The notes under the pieces: model-generated | Told to the model about the DNA's origin: nothing | The model's database searches: none | The model's input: the letters and a program-made list of their open reading frames with translations, nothing else | Program-made: the position numbers and the translations under genes | Shown: positions 35,869 to 44,351 of the stretch, one piece after another | Position numbering within the stretch: the first letter of the stretch is position 1 | Layout: every line of letters starts with the position of its first letter | NCBI GenBank assembly: GCA_018660835.1 | Contig: JABJJN010000031.1 | Location: 1-64,000 of the forward strand | DNA from: Gemmatimonadota bacterium | GTDB lineage: Bacteria > Latescibacterota > UBA2968 > UBA8231 | Reading direction: 5' to 3' | DNA length: 64,000 nt

Positions 35869-37002
35869 GTGTTCCCGAGCCCCTGGAGTAGATGGGTATT
35901 GGTGGGCCTGCTGTTGATAGGGGCGGCTGGTTCTGTGGGTGCTGATTCGATCCAGGGCTATGTCCTGCATGGTACAACCCAAGAGCCTGTAGCGGACGTG
36001 GAGATTGGTTTTCTGATCGGCGCCGAAGAAGGTGCCATGTCGCCCATGGCCAGTACTGTCTCTAGTCACGACGGACGCTTCGAGTTTTCCGGGCCCTTTC
36101 TGCGCTCTGGGACACAATTTGCTCTCAGTGCCGAATACGGCGGCATCTCCTATCCATCCTCGCTTTTGGTCGTCGGTGAGCAGGATGAGATCATCGTCGA
36201 GGTCTACGATGTAGGTGGGAATGTGACGGATCTGCGGATTGCCAGTCACAACATTTTCCTGGGTCTGCGCGACCAGACGTTGGAGGTCGCGCAATTGGTA
36301 CAAGCGAACAACTCGGGTAGTCAGACCTACGCCGGACGTCAGTTTGGCGATCACCAGCGAGGCCTGGAATTCCAGATCCCGGAGGCGATGACGGGGCTGG
36401 TCGCACACACGGGTGAACTGATCCGCTTGTCGGCAACACGGTTGTTCGATACTCAGTCTTTACCACCGGGGTCGTCCCAGGTCGCCTTTACGTTTCAGGT
36501 TCCTGCGGAGTCGTTTGATGGATCCTATGTACACGAGATTCTGTACCCCACACAGAGCCTGGACTTTTTTGTCCAGCCCGTAAGCGTCGAACTGGGAACC
36601 CCTTTTCACGACCATGGTGTCGTTGATCTGCATGGGCAACAGTATCGGCACTATCGAGCGCAGGACCTGCCCGTCGGCCAACGTCTAGTCATCGAGTTGC
36701 CCTTCTCTCAGCCCATACGATGGGCGCTCAAATGGGTGCTGCTGGCACTGGTTCCCGCCATCATCACGGGCTTGTTGGCTGTCGTAGGCCGACCTGTGGC
36801 CCTGGCCCGAATCCCGTTGGCCAAAGTCGACGCCGACTCTTCGCAGGCCAGGTCGGAGCGTCAGCACATCCTGCAGCAATTGGCACAAGTCCAGCAGGAA
36901 CGCGCGCAGGCGCAGGGCGAGGCTGCCATTGAACTGGAGCGCAAGTTTCAGACGCTGATGCAGCAGGCTCGCGAAATCTACCGACATCTCCCCAAGTCAT
37001 AG
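35869..37002 (+). CDS. Secreted carboxypeptidase-regulatory-like domain protein with C-terminal membrane anchor
   Basis: 377 residues from GTG 35869, two bases after the previous stop. Signal peptide about 1-26 (RWVLVGLLLIGAAG). Residues 27-115 look like a carboxypeptidase D-type regulatory domain (GYVLHGTTQEPVADVEIGF). A beta-rich middle part follows. A membrane helix lies at about 287-307 (KWVLLALVPAIITGLLAVVG) with a coiled coil to the end (HILQQLAQVQQERAQAQGEA). No known Ccm protein looks like this. Being inside the ccm operon, it may hold apocytochrome or the CcmAB complex at the periplasmic face. Confidence 0.6.
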   Translation: MFPSPWSRWVLVGLLLIGAAGSVGADSIQGYVLHGTTQEPVADVEIGFLIGAEEGAMSPMASTVSSHDGRFEFSGPFLRSGTQFALSAEYGGISYPSSLLVVGEQDEIIVEVYDVGGNVTDLRIASHNIFLGLRDQTLEVAQLVQANNSGSQTYAGRQFGDHQRGLEFQIPEAMTGLVAHTGELIRLSATRLFDTQSLPPGSSQVAFTFQVPAESFDGSYVHEILYPTQSLDFFVQPVSVELGTPFHDHGVVDLHGQQYRHYRAQDLPVGQRLVIELPFSQPIRWALKWVLLALVPAIITGLLAVVGRPVALARIPLAKVDADSSQARSERQHILQQLAQVQQERAQAQGEAAIELERKFQTLMQQAREIYRHLPKS

Positions 37003-37015
37003 GCTGGGCGAATCG

Positions 37016-37708
37016 ATGGAAGTTCGGTTCGAGGAAGTAACCAAGACCTTTGGTCCTACCATCGCCTTGGATGGTGTCGATCTGCGGTTGTGCGATGGGG
37101 AGCACGTACTGTTGGCTGGAGCCAATGGGGCGGGAAAATCAACCTTGTTGCGATTGCTGACAGGATTGACTGGACCCTCGACGGGCCGCGTCGTCATCGA
37201 TGACGAGGATCCGAGACAGTCCGAGGCAGTTCGGCAGCACATCGGTTTGCTTTCACACCAGATCCTCTTGTACGAAGAGCTGACGGCCCTCGAAAATCTG
37301 ACCTTCTTCGCCCGCCTGTATGGGCTGGAGGTTGACATTGGAGAACGCCTGCAGAGGGTCGGGCTTGGGCCACACGCCCGCCTGCCAGTGGGTGGATATT
37401 CTCGTGGAATGAAGCAACGGCTGGCGCTGGCACGAGCGACCCTGCACGAACCCAAATTACTGCTTCTGGACGAGCCCTTTACCGGACTCGATCGCAGGGC
37501 GAGCAGCCAGTTGGGTGAGGAACTGGCACAGCGAGCTCAAAGACCTGGCAGCATGTCCGTACTGGTGACGCACAATGTGCCAGAGGCCGCACACATCGCG
37601 ACGCGCGTCGTGTTGTTGCGCCGCGGCCGGGTGGTGCATGAGCAGCCTTGGCACGGCGGTGATGGCGACGGATTGCAGCGGTTGTGCGATCAGTATCTGG
37701 AGAGCTGA
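37016..37708 (+). CDS. ccmA: Heme exporter ATPase CcmA
   Basis: 230 residues. An ABC ATPase with Walker A GANGAGKST, signature YSRGMKQRLALARA, Walker B LLLLDEPFTGLD and the H-loop VTHNVPEA. The family of CcmA is indicated by its position before ccmB and by its small size. With CcmB it forms the complex that releases heme-loaded CcmE from CcmC. It ends two bases before the ccmB start. Confidence 0.93.
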   Translation: MEVRFEEVTKTFGPTIALDGVDLRLCDGEHVLLAGANGAGKSTLLRLLTGLTGPSTGRVVIDDEDPRQSEAVRQHIGLLSHQILLYEELTALENLTFFARLYGLEVDIGERLQRVGLGPHARLPVGGYSRGMKQRLALARATLHEPKLLLLDEPFTGLDRRASSQLGEELAQRAQRPGSMSVLVTHNVPEAAHIATRVVLLRRGRVVHEQPWHGGDGDGLQRLCDQYLES

Positions 37709-37710
37709 GA

Positions 37711-38415
37711 ATGCCATCACTTGCTAGCCACACAGGGGCACTGCTGCGCAAGGACCTCGTTTCTGAGTGGCGTTCCAAAGAGCGCCTGAGTCCCATGGTG
37801 TTTTTCGTCCTACTCGTTTTACTGGTTTACAACTTCGGCTTCGAGTTGGGTGGCGCTGCCCTTTGGGAGATCGGTGCCGGCGTGCTTTGGTCGTCCTTCG
37901 TCTTCGCTTCTTTGTTTGGATTGCAGCGAACATTCGCCGCCGAAACCACCAACGATTGCCTCGACGCATTGTTGGTCGCTCCCATCCCGAAGGCCTCTCT
38001 CTATCTGGCTAAGATGATCGGAAATCTGGTCTTTCTCCTGCTCGTCGAGACGATCACCTTGCCGCTTTTTGGGCTGTTCTTTAACCTAACACCCGGTTGG
38101 TATCTGCTGAGTTTGCCCGTCGTGTTCTTGCTAGGTTCCGTCTGTGTCGCGTCTGTGGGAACCTTGTTCGCAGCAATGGCGGGGCATTCTCGATTGCGTG
38201 AGTTTTTCCTGCCTTTGTTAGTGCTTCCCGTTCTGATTCCAGCATTGATTTCTTGCGTTGGTGCGACGGCTCTGATTCTCGAAGGTGCCGCGCCCGGTCG
38301 ATCGGGCTTGTGGTGGCCAGAGCAGTTGACGACCCACGTGACCATGTTGGGTGTGTACGGGGTCGTGTTCACCACCCTGTCCCTGATGCTGTTCGACTTC
38401 GTCATCGAAGAGTAG
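37711..38415 (+). CDS. ccmB: Heme exporter permease CcmB
   Basis: 234 residues from ATG 37711; an upstream ATG at 37684 overlaps ccmA. The N-terminal LLRKDLVSEWRSKERLSPMVFF is the CcmB signature, and six membrane helices follow. LLVLPVLIPALISCVG near 180 is conserved. It pairs with CcmA as the membrane part of the transporter. Stop-to-start spacing to ccmC is 6 bases. Confidence 0.93.
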   Translation: MPSLASHTGALLRKDLVSEWRSKERLSPMVFFVLLVLLVYNFGFELGGAALWEIGAGVLWSSFVFASLFGLQRTFAAETTNDCLDALLVAPIPKASLYLAKMIGNLVFLLLVETITLPLFGLFFNLTPGWYLLSLPVVFLLGSVCVASVGTLFAAMAGHSRLREFFLPLLVLPVLIPALISCVGATALILEGAAPGRSGLWWPEQLTTHVTMLGVYGVVFTTLSLMLFDFVIEE

Positions 38416-38421
38416 GTCTAA

Positions 38422-39102
38422 TTGAGAGATTCCATTGTGTGGCGTGTACATGGTGTACTGACCTTACTGGCAGTGGTCGGCGCATTGTGGGCAGTATTCG
38501 TCTACGCACCGACAGAACGGCAGATGGGTCTCGTACAGCGCATCTTTTATTTTCATGTGTCTGCGGCGATCAGCGCAGGTCTGTCGTACTTCCTTGTTTT
38601 TGTTGGCAGTGTCGGTTACCTGCGAACACGGCACGACCGGTGGGATAGGCTCGGATTGGCCGCCGCCGAACTCGGTGTGCTGTTTTCCCTTTTTGTGTTG
38701 ATTTCGGGCCCCTTGTGGGCACGACCGATCTGGGGTGTGTTCTGGCGCTGGGAGCCGCGCTTGACGACGATGATGATCACCTTCACCATCTACGTCGCTT
38801 ATTTGATGGTCCGTTCCTATGGCGAGCCGGGAGAGCGAACACAACGGTTTGCAGCTGTCGTCGGCATCTTTGCTTTTGTCATGGTTCCTTTTGTCCGCTA
38901 CTCAATCAATCTGTGGGCAGCCGACCAGCAACTGCACCCGCCAAGTGTAGACCTCGACCCCGCGATGGCGACAACGAAGTATGTTTCCTATATCGCCTTC
39001 GCATTGTTGTTTGGCTATCTGTTGCGGCTACGCTTGAGTCAGCTCGGCAATGCGGCAAAGTTGGTGCAATTGATTCATCAACGGAGGCGCATCGCTCCGT
39101 GA
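38422..39102 (+). CDS. ccmC: Heme exporter protein CcmC
   Basis: 226 residues, starting with TTG 38422. Six membrane helices. The heme-handling WGVFWRWEPRLTTMMI segment is the CcmC form of the WWD motif. His in FYFHVSAA and the periplasmic NLWAADQQLHPPS loop supply the axial ligands. CcmC loads heme onto CcmE. Its operon position between ccmB and ccmD is standard. Confidence 0.93.
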   Translation: MRDSIVWRVHGVLTLLAVVGALWAVFVYAPTERQMGLVQRIFYFHVSAAISAGLSYFLVFVGSVGYLRTRHDRWDRLGLAAAELGVLFSLFVLISGPLWARPIWGVFWRWEPRLTTMMITFTIYVAYLMVRSYGEPGERTQRFAAVVGIFAFVMVPFVRYSINLWAADQQLHPPSVDLDPAMATTKYVSYIAFALLFGYLLRLRLSQLGNAAKLVQLIHQRRRIAP

Positions 39103-39146
39103 CTTGTTTGGTCGGCACTCGGCACCGGAAAGGGGCCTAGTTGGAA

Positions 39147-39287
39147 ATGGAAGCGGGTCTTGGTTACTTGGCGACAGCTTATTCGGTTTTTTTTGCGGTC
39201 TTATTCGTCTATGTAATGCATTTGCGTGCACGTGATGTAGAGATGTCACAGCAGCTGGACGAATTGTTGGAAACAAAACCAGAATAG
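39147..39287 (+). CDS. ccmD: Small membrane protein CcmD
   Basis: 46 residues, too short for most gene finders: it begins MEAGLGYLATAYSVFFAV and has a single membrane helix, then a charged tail (RARDVEMSQQLDELL). GYLxxAYxVxxxVLFxY is the CcmD pattern. The ATG at 39147 is preceded by an AAAGGGG site; a TTG at 39141 is in frame too. It stabilises the CcmC-CcmE complex and completes the ccmABCDEF set. Confidence 0.88.
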   Translation: MEAGLGYLATAYSVFFAVLFVYVMHLRARDVEMSQQLDELLETKPE

Positions 39288-39337
39288 TAGATGTAACATG
39301 TTGTTTTACTGTTTGTTATGAGCGTTTTATGTGCTGA

Positions 39338-39367
39338 TTGACAGAGCTTTCTGTGGCCAGCTATATT
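39338..39367 (+). promoter_or_regulatory. Sigma-70-type promoter for the bifunctional-nuclease genes
   Basis: TTGACA at 39338-39343 and TATATT at 39362-39367 with an 18-base spacer, close to consensus. It would start transcription about 27 bases before the GTG at 39401 and so separates the BFN genes from the ccm operon. Confidence 0.7.
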
Positions 39368-39400
39368 CAGTTAAATGACCAAGCGTGAGGTAATGAATTC

Positions 39401-40006
39401 GTGGTAGAGATGGAAGTTCATCGTGTTCAGGTCTCATCGCGCGCATACCATCGCGTCGTGTTGCGTGCCAAGCAGGGTGAGTCGAGCTTGCATATCGTGA
39501 TCGGACCTTCCGAGGCTCGAGCCATTGCCTTGGGGCATAAGCAGCAGGAATCTCCCAGGCCCCTGAGCTACGATATGGCTGTGGGGCTGCTACGTGAGGC
39601 GGGTGCACAGATTCAGCACGTAGCCATCACGGATCTCCAGGACGGCATCTACTACGCTGAGATTCATGTGACCGGATCGGATGGTGACGACCGAGTTGTT
39701 GATTCGAGGCCCTCAGATGCGATCGCCCTGGCATTGCGTTGGCAAGCGCCGATCTTCGCGGCGGAGGCCGTCTTGGAAGAAGACGAGTCCGATTGGGACG
39801 AAGAGGACGAAGCCAATGGCAACGATCTTCTCGAACTCACAGAGCCATCTGAAGGCAGCGTGTCGATGGAAGAATTACTCGCCGATGCGCAGCAGGATTT
39901 GACGGAAACACAGATGCTGGAAAAGCGTCTACGACAGGCTGTGGCTGAGGAAGCATACGAGGAGGCGGCTCGTCTTCGCGACCGCCTGGCGACCCTCAAC
40001 GACTAA
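39401..40006 (+). CDS. Bifunctional nuclease (BFN/DUF151) domain protein with UVR motif, copy 1
   Basis: 201 residues from GTG 39401 (ATG 39410 is an alternative). The BFN domain (about 1-130) has HIVIGPSEARAIALGHK, PRPLSYDMAVGLL and VDSRPSDAIALALR, the core motifs. An acidic linker follows (DESDWDEEDEAN). The C-terminal UVR/UvrB-C type helix pair reads KRLRQAVAEEAYEEAARLRDRL. The enzymes cleave single- and double-stranded DNA and RNA in plants; bacterial roles are unproven. UVR motifs usually bind UvrA/UvrC or Clp-type partners. Confidence 0.85.
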   Translation: MVEMEVHRVQVSSRAYHRVVLRAKQGESSLHIVIGPSEARAIALGHKQQESPRPLSYDMAVGLLREAGAQIQHVAITDLQDGIYYAEIHVTGSDGDDRVVDSRPSDAIALALRWQAPIFAAEAVLEEDESDWDEEDEANGNDLLELTEPSEGSVSMEELLADAQQDLTETQMLEKRLRQAVAEEAYEEAARLRDRLATLND

Positions 40007-40048
40007 CAAACCGGGTCCAGCAGATTCGGATGACAGAACGATACCTAT

Positions 40049-40732
40049 ATGAATCCAACATCTAGTTCACGCAAACGCAGAGCCTTGGTCGAGATGGCGG
40101 TGGTCAAGGTGAGCCCCTATATGCGTGCTGAAAAACCTTTGATGTGGTTGTGTGAAAAAGACAGCTCTGCACCACGGTTGTTGCCCGTCGCCGTTGGCGA
40201 ATTCGAGGCCGCCGCGATTCAGATGCATCTGGGTGGTGAGAAACCATTGCGGCCGATATCCTACGATCTGTTTGCGACGCTGATGGAAGAGTTGCACGTA
40301 CCCGTGAGACGGGTCGTCATCCACTCGGTAGAGGGTCAGGTCTTTCACGCCGCAGCTGTGGTCGAAAGCGATGGCCGCTTGCGTGAGGTCGATTGCCGAC
40401 CCTCGGATGGTGTGGCCCTGGCCTTGCGCTCACAAGCCAGCATTTTCGTGAGTGCCGAGTTACTGGATCAGGCCGGCATCCGCGCGTCACAGGGCGATGG
40501 CGTCGAGGAGGCCATCTCGAAATTCTACGAACTTGAACCGCAGATTCTTGGCCAGCGGCGTGAACAGGAATCGCTGGCGTTGCCTGATCCTGCCCAGATG
40601 AGTTCACCCCAGATACCTGACCCTCTGGCTGATTTGGAACACCGTCTTGAACAAGCGGTGATCTGCGAGGAATACGAGGAAGCTGCCCAGATTCGCGATG
40701 AGATCGAGCGCGTCAAGAGTTCGGGATCATAA
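40049..40732 (+). CDS. Bifunctional nuclease (BFN/DUF151) domain protein with UVR motif, copy 2
   Basis: 227 residues. Same layout as its upstream neighbour: BFN domain with RLLPVAVGEFEAAAIQMHL, RPISYDLFATLMEEL and VDCRPSDGVALALR, then a UVR helix pair EHRLEQAVICEEYEEAAQIRDEI at the end. The two proteins are clearly paralogues but diverged well beyond a recent duplication. The first aligned catalytic-region IGPSEA reads VGEFEA here. They are 42 bases apart and probably co-expressed, and may act as a heteromer. Confidence 0.85.
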   Translation: MNPTSSSRKRRALVEMAVVKVSPYMRAEKPLMWLCEKDSSAPRLLPVAVGEFEAAAIQMHLGGEKPLRPISYDLFATLMEELHVPVRRVVIHSVEGQVFHAAAVVESDGRLREVDCRPSDGVALALRSQASIFVSAELLDQAGIRASQGDGVEEAISKFYELEPQILGQRREQESLALPDPAQMSSPQIPDPLADLEHRLEQAVICEEYEEAAQIRDEIERVKSSGS

Positions 40733-41213
40733 CATTCTGAGGCTGCGCAGAGATGTCTCGGCGAGGGTCCTGCTCTCTGTGCTGGGATTGCTCCTGTGGG
40801 GTTGTAGTGATGATGCCCAACCCTATCAATCACTTGCCGGGACCTACCGCACCTACTCGCAGGCAGTCGTCGATGACGAGCCTGAACGCGTTTGGGCTTG
40901 CTTCAGCCGCGGCTACCGCGAACACTCCTGGGACAACGATCTCGACAAGTGGCTTGCAGAGTGGAGCCGCCAACGACCCGGGCGCCTGCAATCAGTTCAT
41001 CGCCTTCAGATTGCCCAAGAGAGAATCATCAATCACACCTTGGGTTTTCTGCAATTCGACGAAACAACGTTGGCAGCAGGTGAGAGTCCCTTCTTCTACT
41101 TCTACCGTGACCCGGATGGGTGGAAGGTGACGAGCCACCTCGACCCGCTGTTTAGACAGGCACTAGAAGAAGCCGTGGCAGAGGGCGAGTATTCCCTGCC
41201 CTCTGCGCCCTGA
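40698..41213 (+). CDS. Small lipoprotein of unknown function
   Basis: 171 residues if ATG 40698 is used, overlapping the BFN gene by 35 bases; a later start (for instance ATT/CTG near 40734) would give about 158. The lipoprotein signal VLLSVLGLLLWGCSDD carries a good LWGC box. The mature part is about 125 residues, with alternating helices and FYFYRDPDGWKVTSHLD, which resembles the DUF4878/SnoaL-like fold of many lipoproteins. It ends at a hairpin. Confidence 0.6.
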   Translation: MRSSASRVRDHNILRLRRDVSARVLLSVLGLLLWGCSDDAQPYQSLAGTYRTYSQAVVDDEPERVWACFSRGYREHSWDNDLDKWLAEWSRQRPGRLQSVHRLQIAQERIINHTLGFLQFDETTLAAGESPFFYFYRDPDGWKVTSHLDPLFRQALEEAVAEGEYSLPSAP

Positions 41214-41236
41214 AGGTTTTTCAGGGAGCATGCTCC
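41208..41236 (+). terminator. Hairpin and adjoining palindrome after the lipoprotein gene
   Basis: CCCTGAA and TTCAGGG (41208-41226) form a 7-bp stem around GGTTT, spanning the stop codon. GGAGCATGCTCC (41225-41236) is a perfect 12-base palindrome that overlaps it by two bases. There is no U tract after either, so this may be a processing or attenuation site. Confidence 0.45.
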
Positions 41237-41312
41237 GCAAAATTGCTTGCGATTCGATTTGGTGTAGCACTCTGATGTGTAGAGTCCGCCGTATCGACCG
41301 ATACAGAGTAGT

Positions 41313-41813
41313 ATGATGCAGACCCCCAAATTCCTCCCCTACCGATTGCCGTCACGCTTGACGACGGCAGCCCTGTTGGCTGCACTCCTGCTTGGTGGCT
41401 GTGGGCTGCGAACAGTGCCTCCGATCCGCTACCTACCCATTCTGGGTGCTGAACCCAAGGTGACGACGACTCAGGTTCTGATTCGTGCGCTCAGGGATGG
41501 TGACGTGACGCTGCGAGCTGAGGCGGTACAGCTTCTCGGTCTTCTGGCAATGGGTCCTGACAAGGGGACGCGCCAGGAAGTGGCGGTGGTTCTGGGTAGT
41601 GCGCTGAAGGATACCGATCCTGGCTTGCGACTTCAGGTTGTGGAGGTCCTTGGGCAGATGGATTCGGAGCTTGCCAACAAGTACTTGATTTCGGCGCTAC
41701 GCGACCGCAACCCATTCGTTCGCGGCAAAGTGATGCAGGTCCTGGACGAGCGGGAGCGTACCCGCCTCGCGCCTGCACCGGATCCTCAGCAGGCGGCGCA
41801 GGCTATCCCGTAG
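41313..41813 (+). CDS. HEAT-repeat lipoprotein
   Basis: 166 residues. The signal ALLAALLLGGCGLR has a strong lipobox, Cys at about residue 30. The mature part has two to three HEAT-like helix pairs: VLIRALRDGDVTLRAEAVQLLGLL, VLGSALKDTDPGLRLQVVEVLGQM and LISALRDRNPFVRGKVMQVL. It is probably a protein-binding envelope lipoprotein. Conserved D-x-x-x-R spacing supports the repeat call. It has about 100 bases of its own upstream region. Confidence 0.72.
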   Translation: MMQTPKFLPYRLPSRLTTAALLAALLLGGCGLRTVPPIRYLPILGAEPKVTTTQVLIRALRDGDVTLRAEAVQLLGLLAMGPDKGTRQEVAVVLGSALKDTDPGLRLQVVEVLGQMDSELANKYLISALRDRNPFVRGKVMQVLDERERTRLAPAPDPQQAAQAIP

Positions 41814-42287
41814 GTCCCGTCCTCGGCCCCCGGTGTGAGAGGCCCCATTTCTTGACTTTTTTCGCCCGCCCATGTTACATTGGCCTTGGTCATCGAGGGC
41901 TGGATGATGATCATATTGGCATATCGTAACTATCTGTAATTACAGGCGTTTGACAAGGTTTTTGAGTGTGGCGGCCTGCTTGAATGACTGATCTAGGTCA
42001 GTCGGCCGTCCATCGCCAGGCTCACCCCCTCGGGTCCGCCGCGATCTTCGTCTCCCGAACCTCTCCACTTCGCCTCGTGAGAAGGTCGTGGACGCGGATG
42101 GCACCTGCACCCCAGGGTCGTCACACTCACTTTTTTCCAGTGGCCTGCTCCAGAGCAGGTACATACAGCCCGGTCTCTGGCCGGGCTGTTCACGTTCTGG
42201 GGCAGATCCCTCTTTGAGTGGCTTCTTCCAAGAGTGGTGGCATGCTCCCGAGGTTTCCTGCCATCGATTCGCGACCGGACTCTTCAG
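41814..42287 (+). promoter_or_regulatory. Structured 474-base leader before the glycosyltransferase genes
   Basis: No protein gene is convincing here. A promoter-like TTGACT (41852-41857), 17 bases, TTACAT (41875-41880) points right. CTGTAATTACAG at 41934-41945 is a perfect palindrome and possible operator. Two hairpins follow: CCTGCTC/GAGCAGG (42144-42159) and ACAGCCCGG/CCGGGCTGT (42165-42189), 9 bp with a 7-base loop. A TCCAC-to-GTGGA pair near 42062-42095 encloses another. The transcript would have a leader of about 400 bases, consistent with a regulatory RNA or attenuator. Confidence 0.5.
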
Positions 42288-43412
42288 ATGAAAATCTGCA
42301 TGGTCGTTTTCACCGACCTACCCTACGATTTCCGGGTGTACCGTGAGGTCTGCACCCTGCAGAAATCGGGACACGACGTCACCGTCGTTTCCACTCGCTT
42401 CGGCGACGAATCCCTGCCACCTGCATGGCAGGATATTGATGTTCGTCTGATTGATATAGATCGGACCCAGTCCCTTCGTGTCCTGTATCCGAGATTCTGG
42501 CAGCAAGCGACAAAGTTGGCATCCCAGGAGCGGGCAGATGTCTATCATGCGCATGACCTGGACGCCTTGTGGCCAGCATGTCGTGCGGCGCGTCGGAATG
42601 ATGCAGCCCTCGTCTATGACTCCCACGAACTGTTCTGTGAACAATCGTCTCTCGTGCACCGGCCTGCGATCGCATTTTCCTGGCGGTTGATCGAAGGCCG
42701 ACTGATCAAGCGAGCGCACAGGGTGATCACCGTGGCCCCGTCCATCTCCACACAACTGCAGCAGACGTACAACCTTGATCAAGCACCCGTGGTTCTGCGC
42801 AATGTCCCACCCTATCGGAAACCCGTTGCCAGCAGTTACCTACGACAGCGACTCGGTATCCCGACCGCCGCGCCACTGGCCCTTTACCAAGGCGGCTTTC
42901 TCACGAACAATGGCTTGGCGGAGCAGATTACGGCGATGCAACATGTCGACGAAGCGGCTCATCTGGCCTTGTTGGGAAGTGGCCCCACGGAACAGGAATT
43001 GAGGGATCTTACCAGTCGACTCGGTTTGCAGGATCGCGTGCATTTCCTGCCGAGAGTTCCATTTCAGGCGCTGCACGAAGTTACGTGCAGCGCCGACATT
43101 GGTCTGTGTATCATCAAACCAGCGGGCCGCAGTTTCGCGTGGTCCATGCCAAACAAACTTTTCGAATACATGATGGCTGGGCTCCCCGTAGTGGGCGGTG
43201 ATACGCCAGAGATCCGACGCGTCATCGAAGAGACAGAGGCGGGCATTGTCGTTGACCCTTTGCATCCGGAGGCAATGGGAGCGGGGATCAACCAGCTCCT
43301 CACCGATCCTGAGCGTCGTGACGAACTGGCTGCGGCCGCACTCTTCGCGGCACGGCAGAATTGCTGGGAGATTGAGTCGCAGGGGCTTGTCGAACTCTAC
43401 GCGCAACTGTAA
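42288..43412 (+). CDS. Glycosyltransferase family 4 protein
   Basis: 374 residues from ATG 42288; the frame to 42234 adds unrelated sequence. GT-B fold: ICMVVFTDLPYDFRVYRE at the start, DVYHAHDLDALWP, LVYDSHELF near 120, then the C-terminal donor domain with LGSGPTEQELRDLT, IIKPAGRSFAWSMPNKLFEYMMAGLPVVGGDTPE, including the E-x7-E-like segment. It transfers a sugar from a nucleotide-activated donor, probably in surface polysaccharide synthesis. It is followed 9 bases later by a GT2 gene. Confidence 0.88.
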   Translation: MKICMVVFTDLPYDFRVYREVCTLQKSGHDVTVVSTRFGDESLPPAWQDIDVRLIDIDRTQSLRVLYPRFWQQATKLASQERADVYHAHDLDALWPACRAARRNDAALVYDSHELFCEQSSLVHRPAIAFSWRLIEGRLIKRAHRVITVAPSISTQLQQTYNLDQAPVVLRNVPPYRKPVASSYLRQRLGIPTAAPLALYQGGFLTNNGLAEQITAMQHVDEAAHLALLGSGPTEQELRDLTSRLGLQDRVHFLPRVPFQALHEVTCSADIGLCIIKPAGRSFAWSMPNKLFEYMMAGLPVVGGDTPEIRRVIEETEAGIVVDPLHPEAMGAGINQLLTDPERRDELAAAALFAARQNCWEIESQGLVELYAQL

Positions 43413-43421
43413 CGCCTCCTC

Positions 43422-44351
43422 ATGGTCGATCTCTCCGTCATCATCCCCAGTTATCGTGCACCAGAACTCTTGTGCAATGCCATACGAAGTCTGGCGCAGG
43501 ATGATGCATTTGCCGGCACGGCCCAGATCGTCGTTGTCGATGACGGAAGCCCCGAGTACGACGCGTCGAAGTTTGCAGGCCTCAGTGGCCGCTGGCCATT
43601 GAAGTTGCTACGTCTCGAGACCAATCGTGGGCGCGCCGCTGCCCGCAATAAGGGCCTGCAACAAGCAGACGGAGATGTCGTCATCTTTCTCGACGGTGAT
43701 ATGACCGTTCTGCCAGGTTTCCTTCAAGCCCACGCTGAATTCCACCAACGGCACACCCACACGATCGCCGTGGGCGATATCCGTTTCGGATCCGACATTC
43801 GCGTTGACGCAATGACCCGCTACGTGCACAGTCGTGGTGTGAGTCGATATGGAGCCGGCCCTGTTCCCTTCAAGTGTTTTGTCACAGGCAACTCATCCGT
43901 ACCGCGAGCAGCTCTTGCGGTGACTGGCGGATTTGATGAATCCTTTGTGACCTATGGAGGAGAGGATCTGGAACTGGGATACCGTCTCCACCTGCAGGAC
44001 GTCGGCGTCCATTATCTGCCCCAGGCGCGCAGTCTACATCACGATGTTCGCTCTTTCGACGAGATGAGTAACACCATGTCAGCCTACGGACGCGACTCGG
44101 TGCCCCTCCTTCTCGGCCTACATCCCGAGCTTGCCCCCTTGTTGCATCTAGGTTTTCTGCAGCGCTCAAGGTGGCATCCGCACAGCTGGCTCATGCACCT
44201 GGCACTGTGGTCGCCCTTGCAGCGAATGATCAGCGCTTGTGTGCATTCCATGGTCCACTGGAGGTTGCCAAGCATCCTGCTGGACTACGTGTGGTGGTCG
44301 TGCCGGACCCGGGGCTATCTGTCACGACCAACGGCGGACGAGAATCGGTGA
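43422..44351 (+). CDS. Glycosyltransferase family 2 protein
   Basis: 309 residues. GT-A fold: LSVIIPSYRAPELL, QIVVVDDGSPEYD, NRGRAAARNKGL, VVIFLDGDMTVL with the DxD motif, and TGGFDESFVTYGGEDLELGYRL near 185, the usual acceptor-base segment. No membrane helices. It pairs with the upstream GT4 in building a glycan. Its stop overlaps the GTG of the next gene. Confidence 0.9.
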   Translation: MVDLSVIIPSYRAPELLCNAIRSLAQDDAFAGTAQIVVVDDGSPEYDASKFAGLSGRWPLKLLRLETNRGRAAARNKGLQQADGDVVIFLDGDMTVLPGFLQAHAEFHQRHTHTIAVGDIRFGSDIRVDAMTRYVHSRGVSRYGAGPVPFKCFVTGNSSVPRAALAVTGGFDESFVTYGGEDLELGYRLHLQDVGVHYLPQARSLHHDVRSFDEMSNTMSAYGRDSVPLLLGLHPELAPLLHLGFLQRSRWHPHSWLMHLALWSPLQRMISACVHSMVHWRLPSILLDYVWWSCRTRGYLSRPTADENR

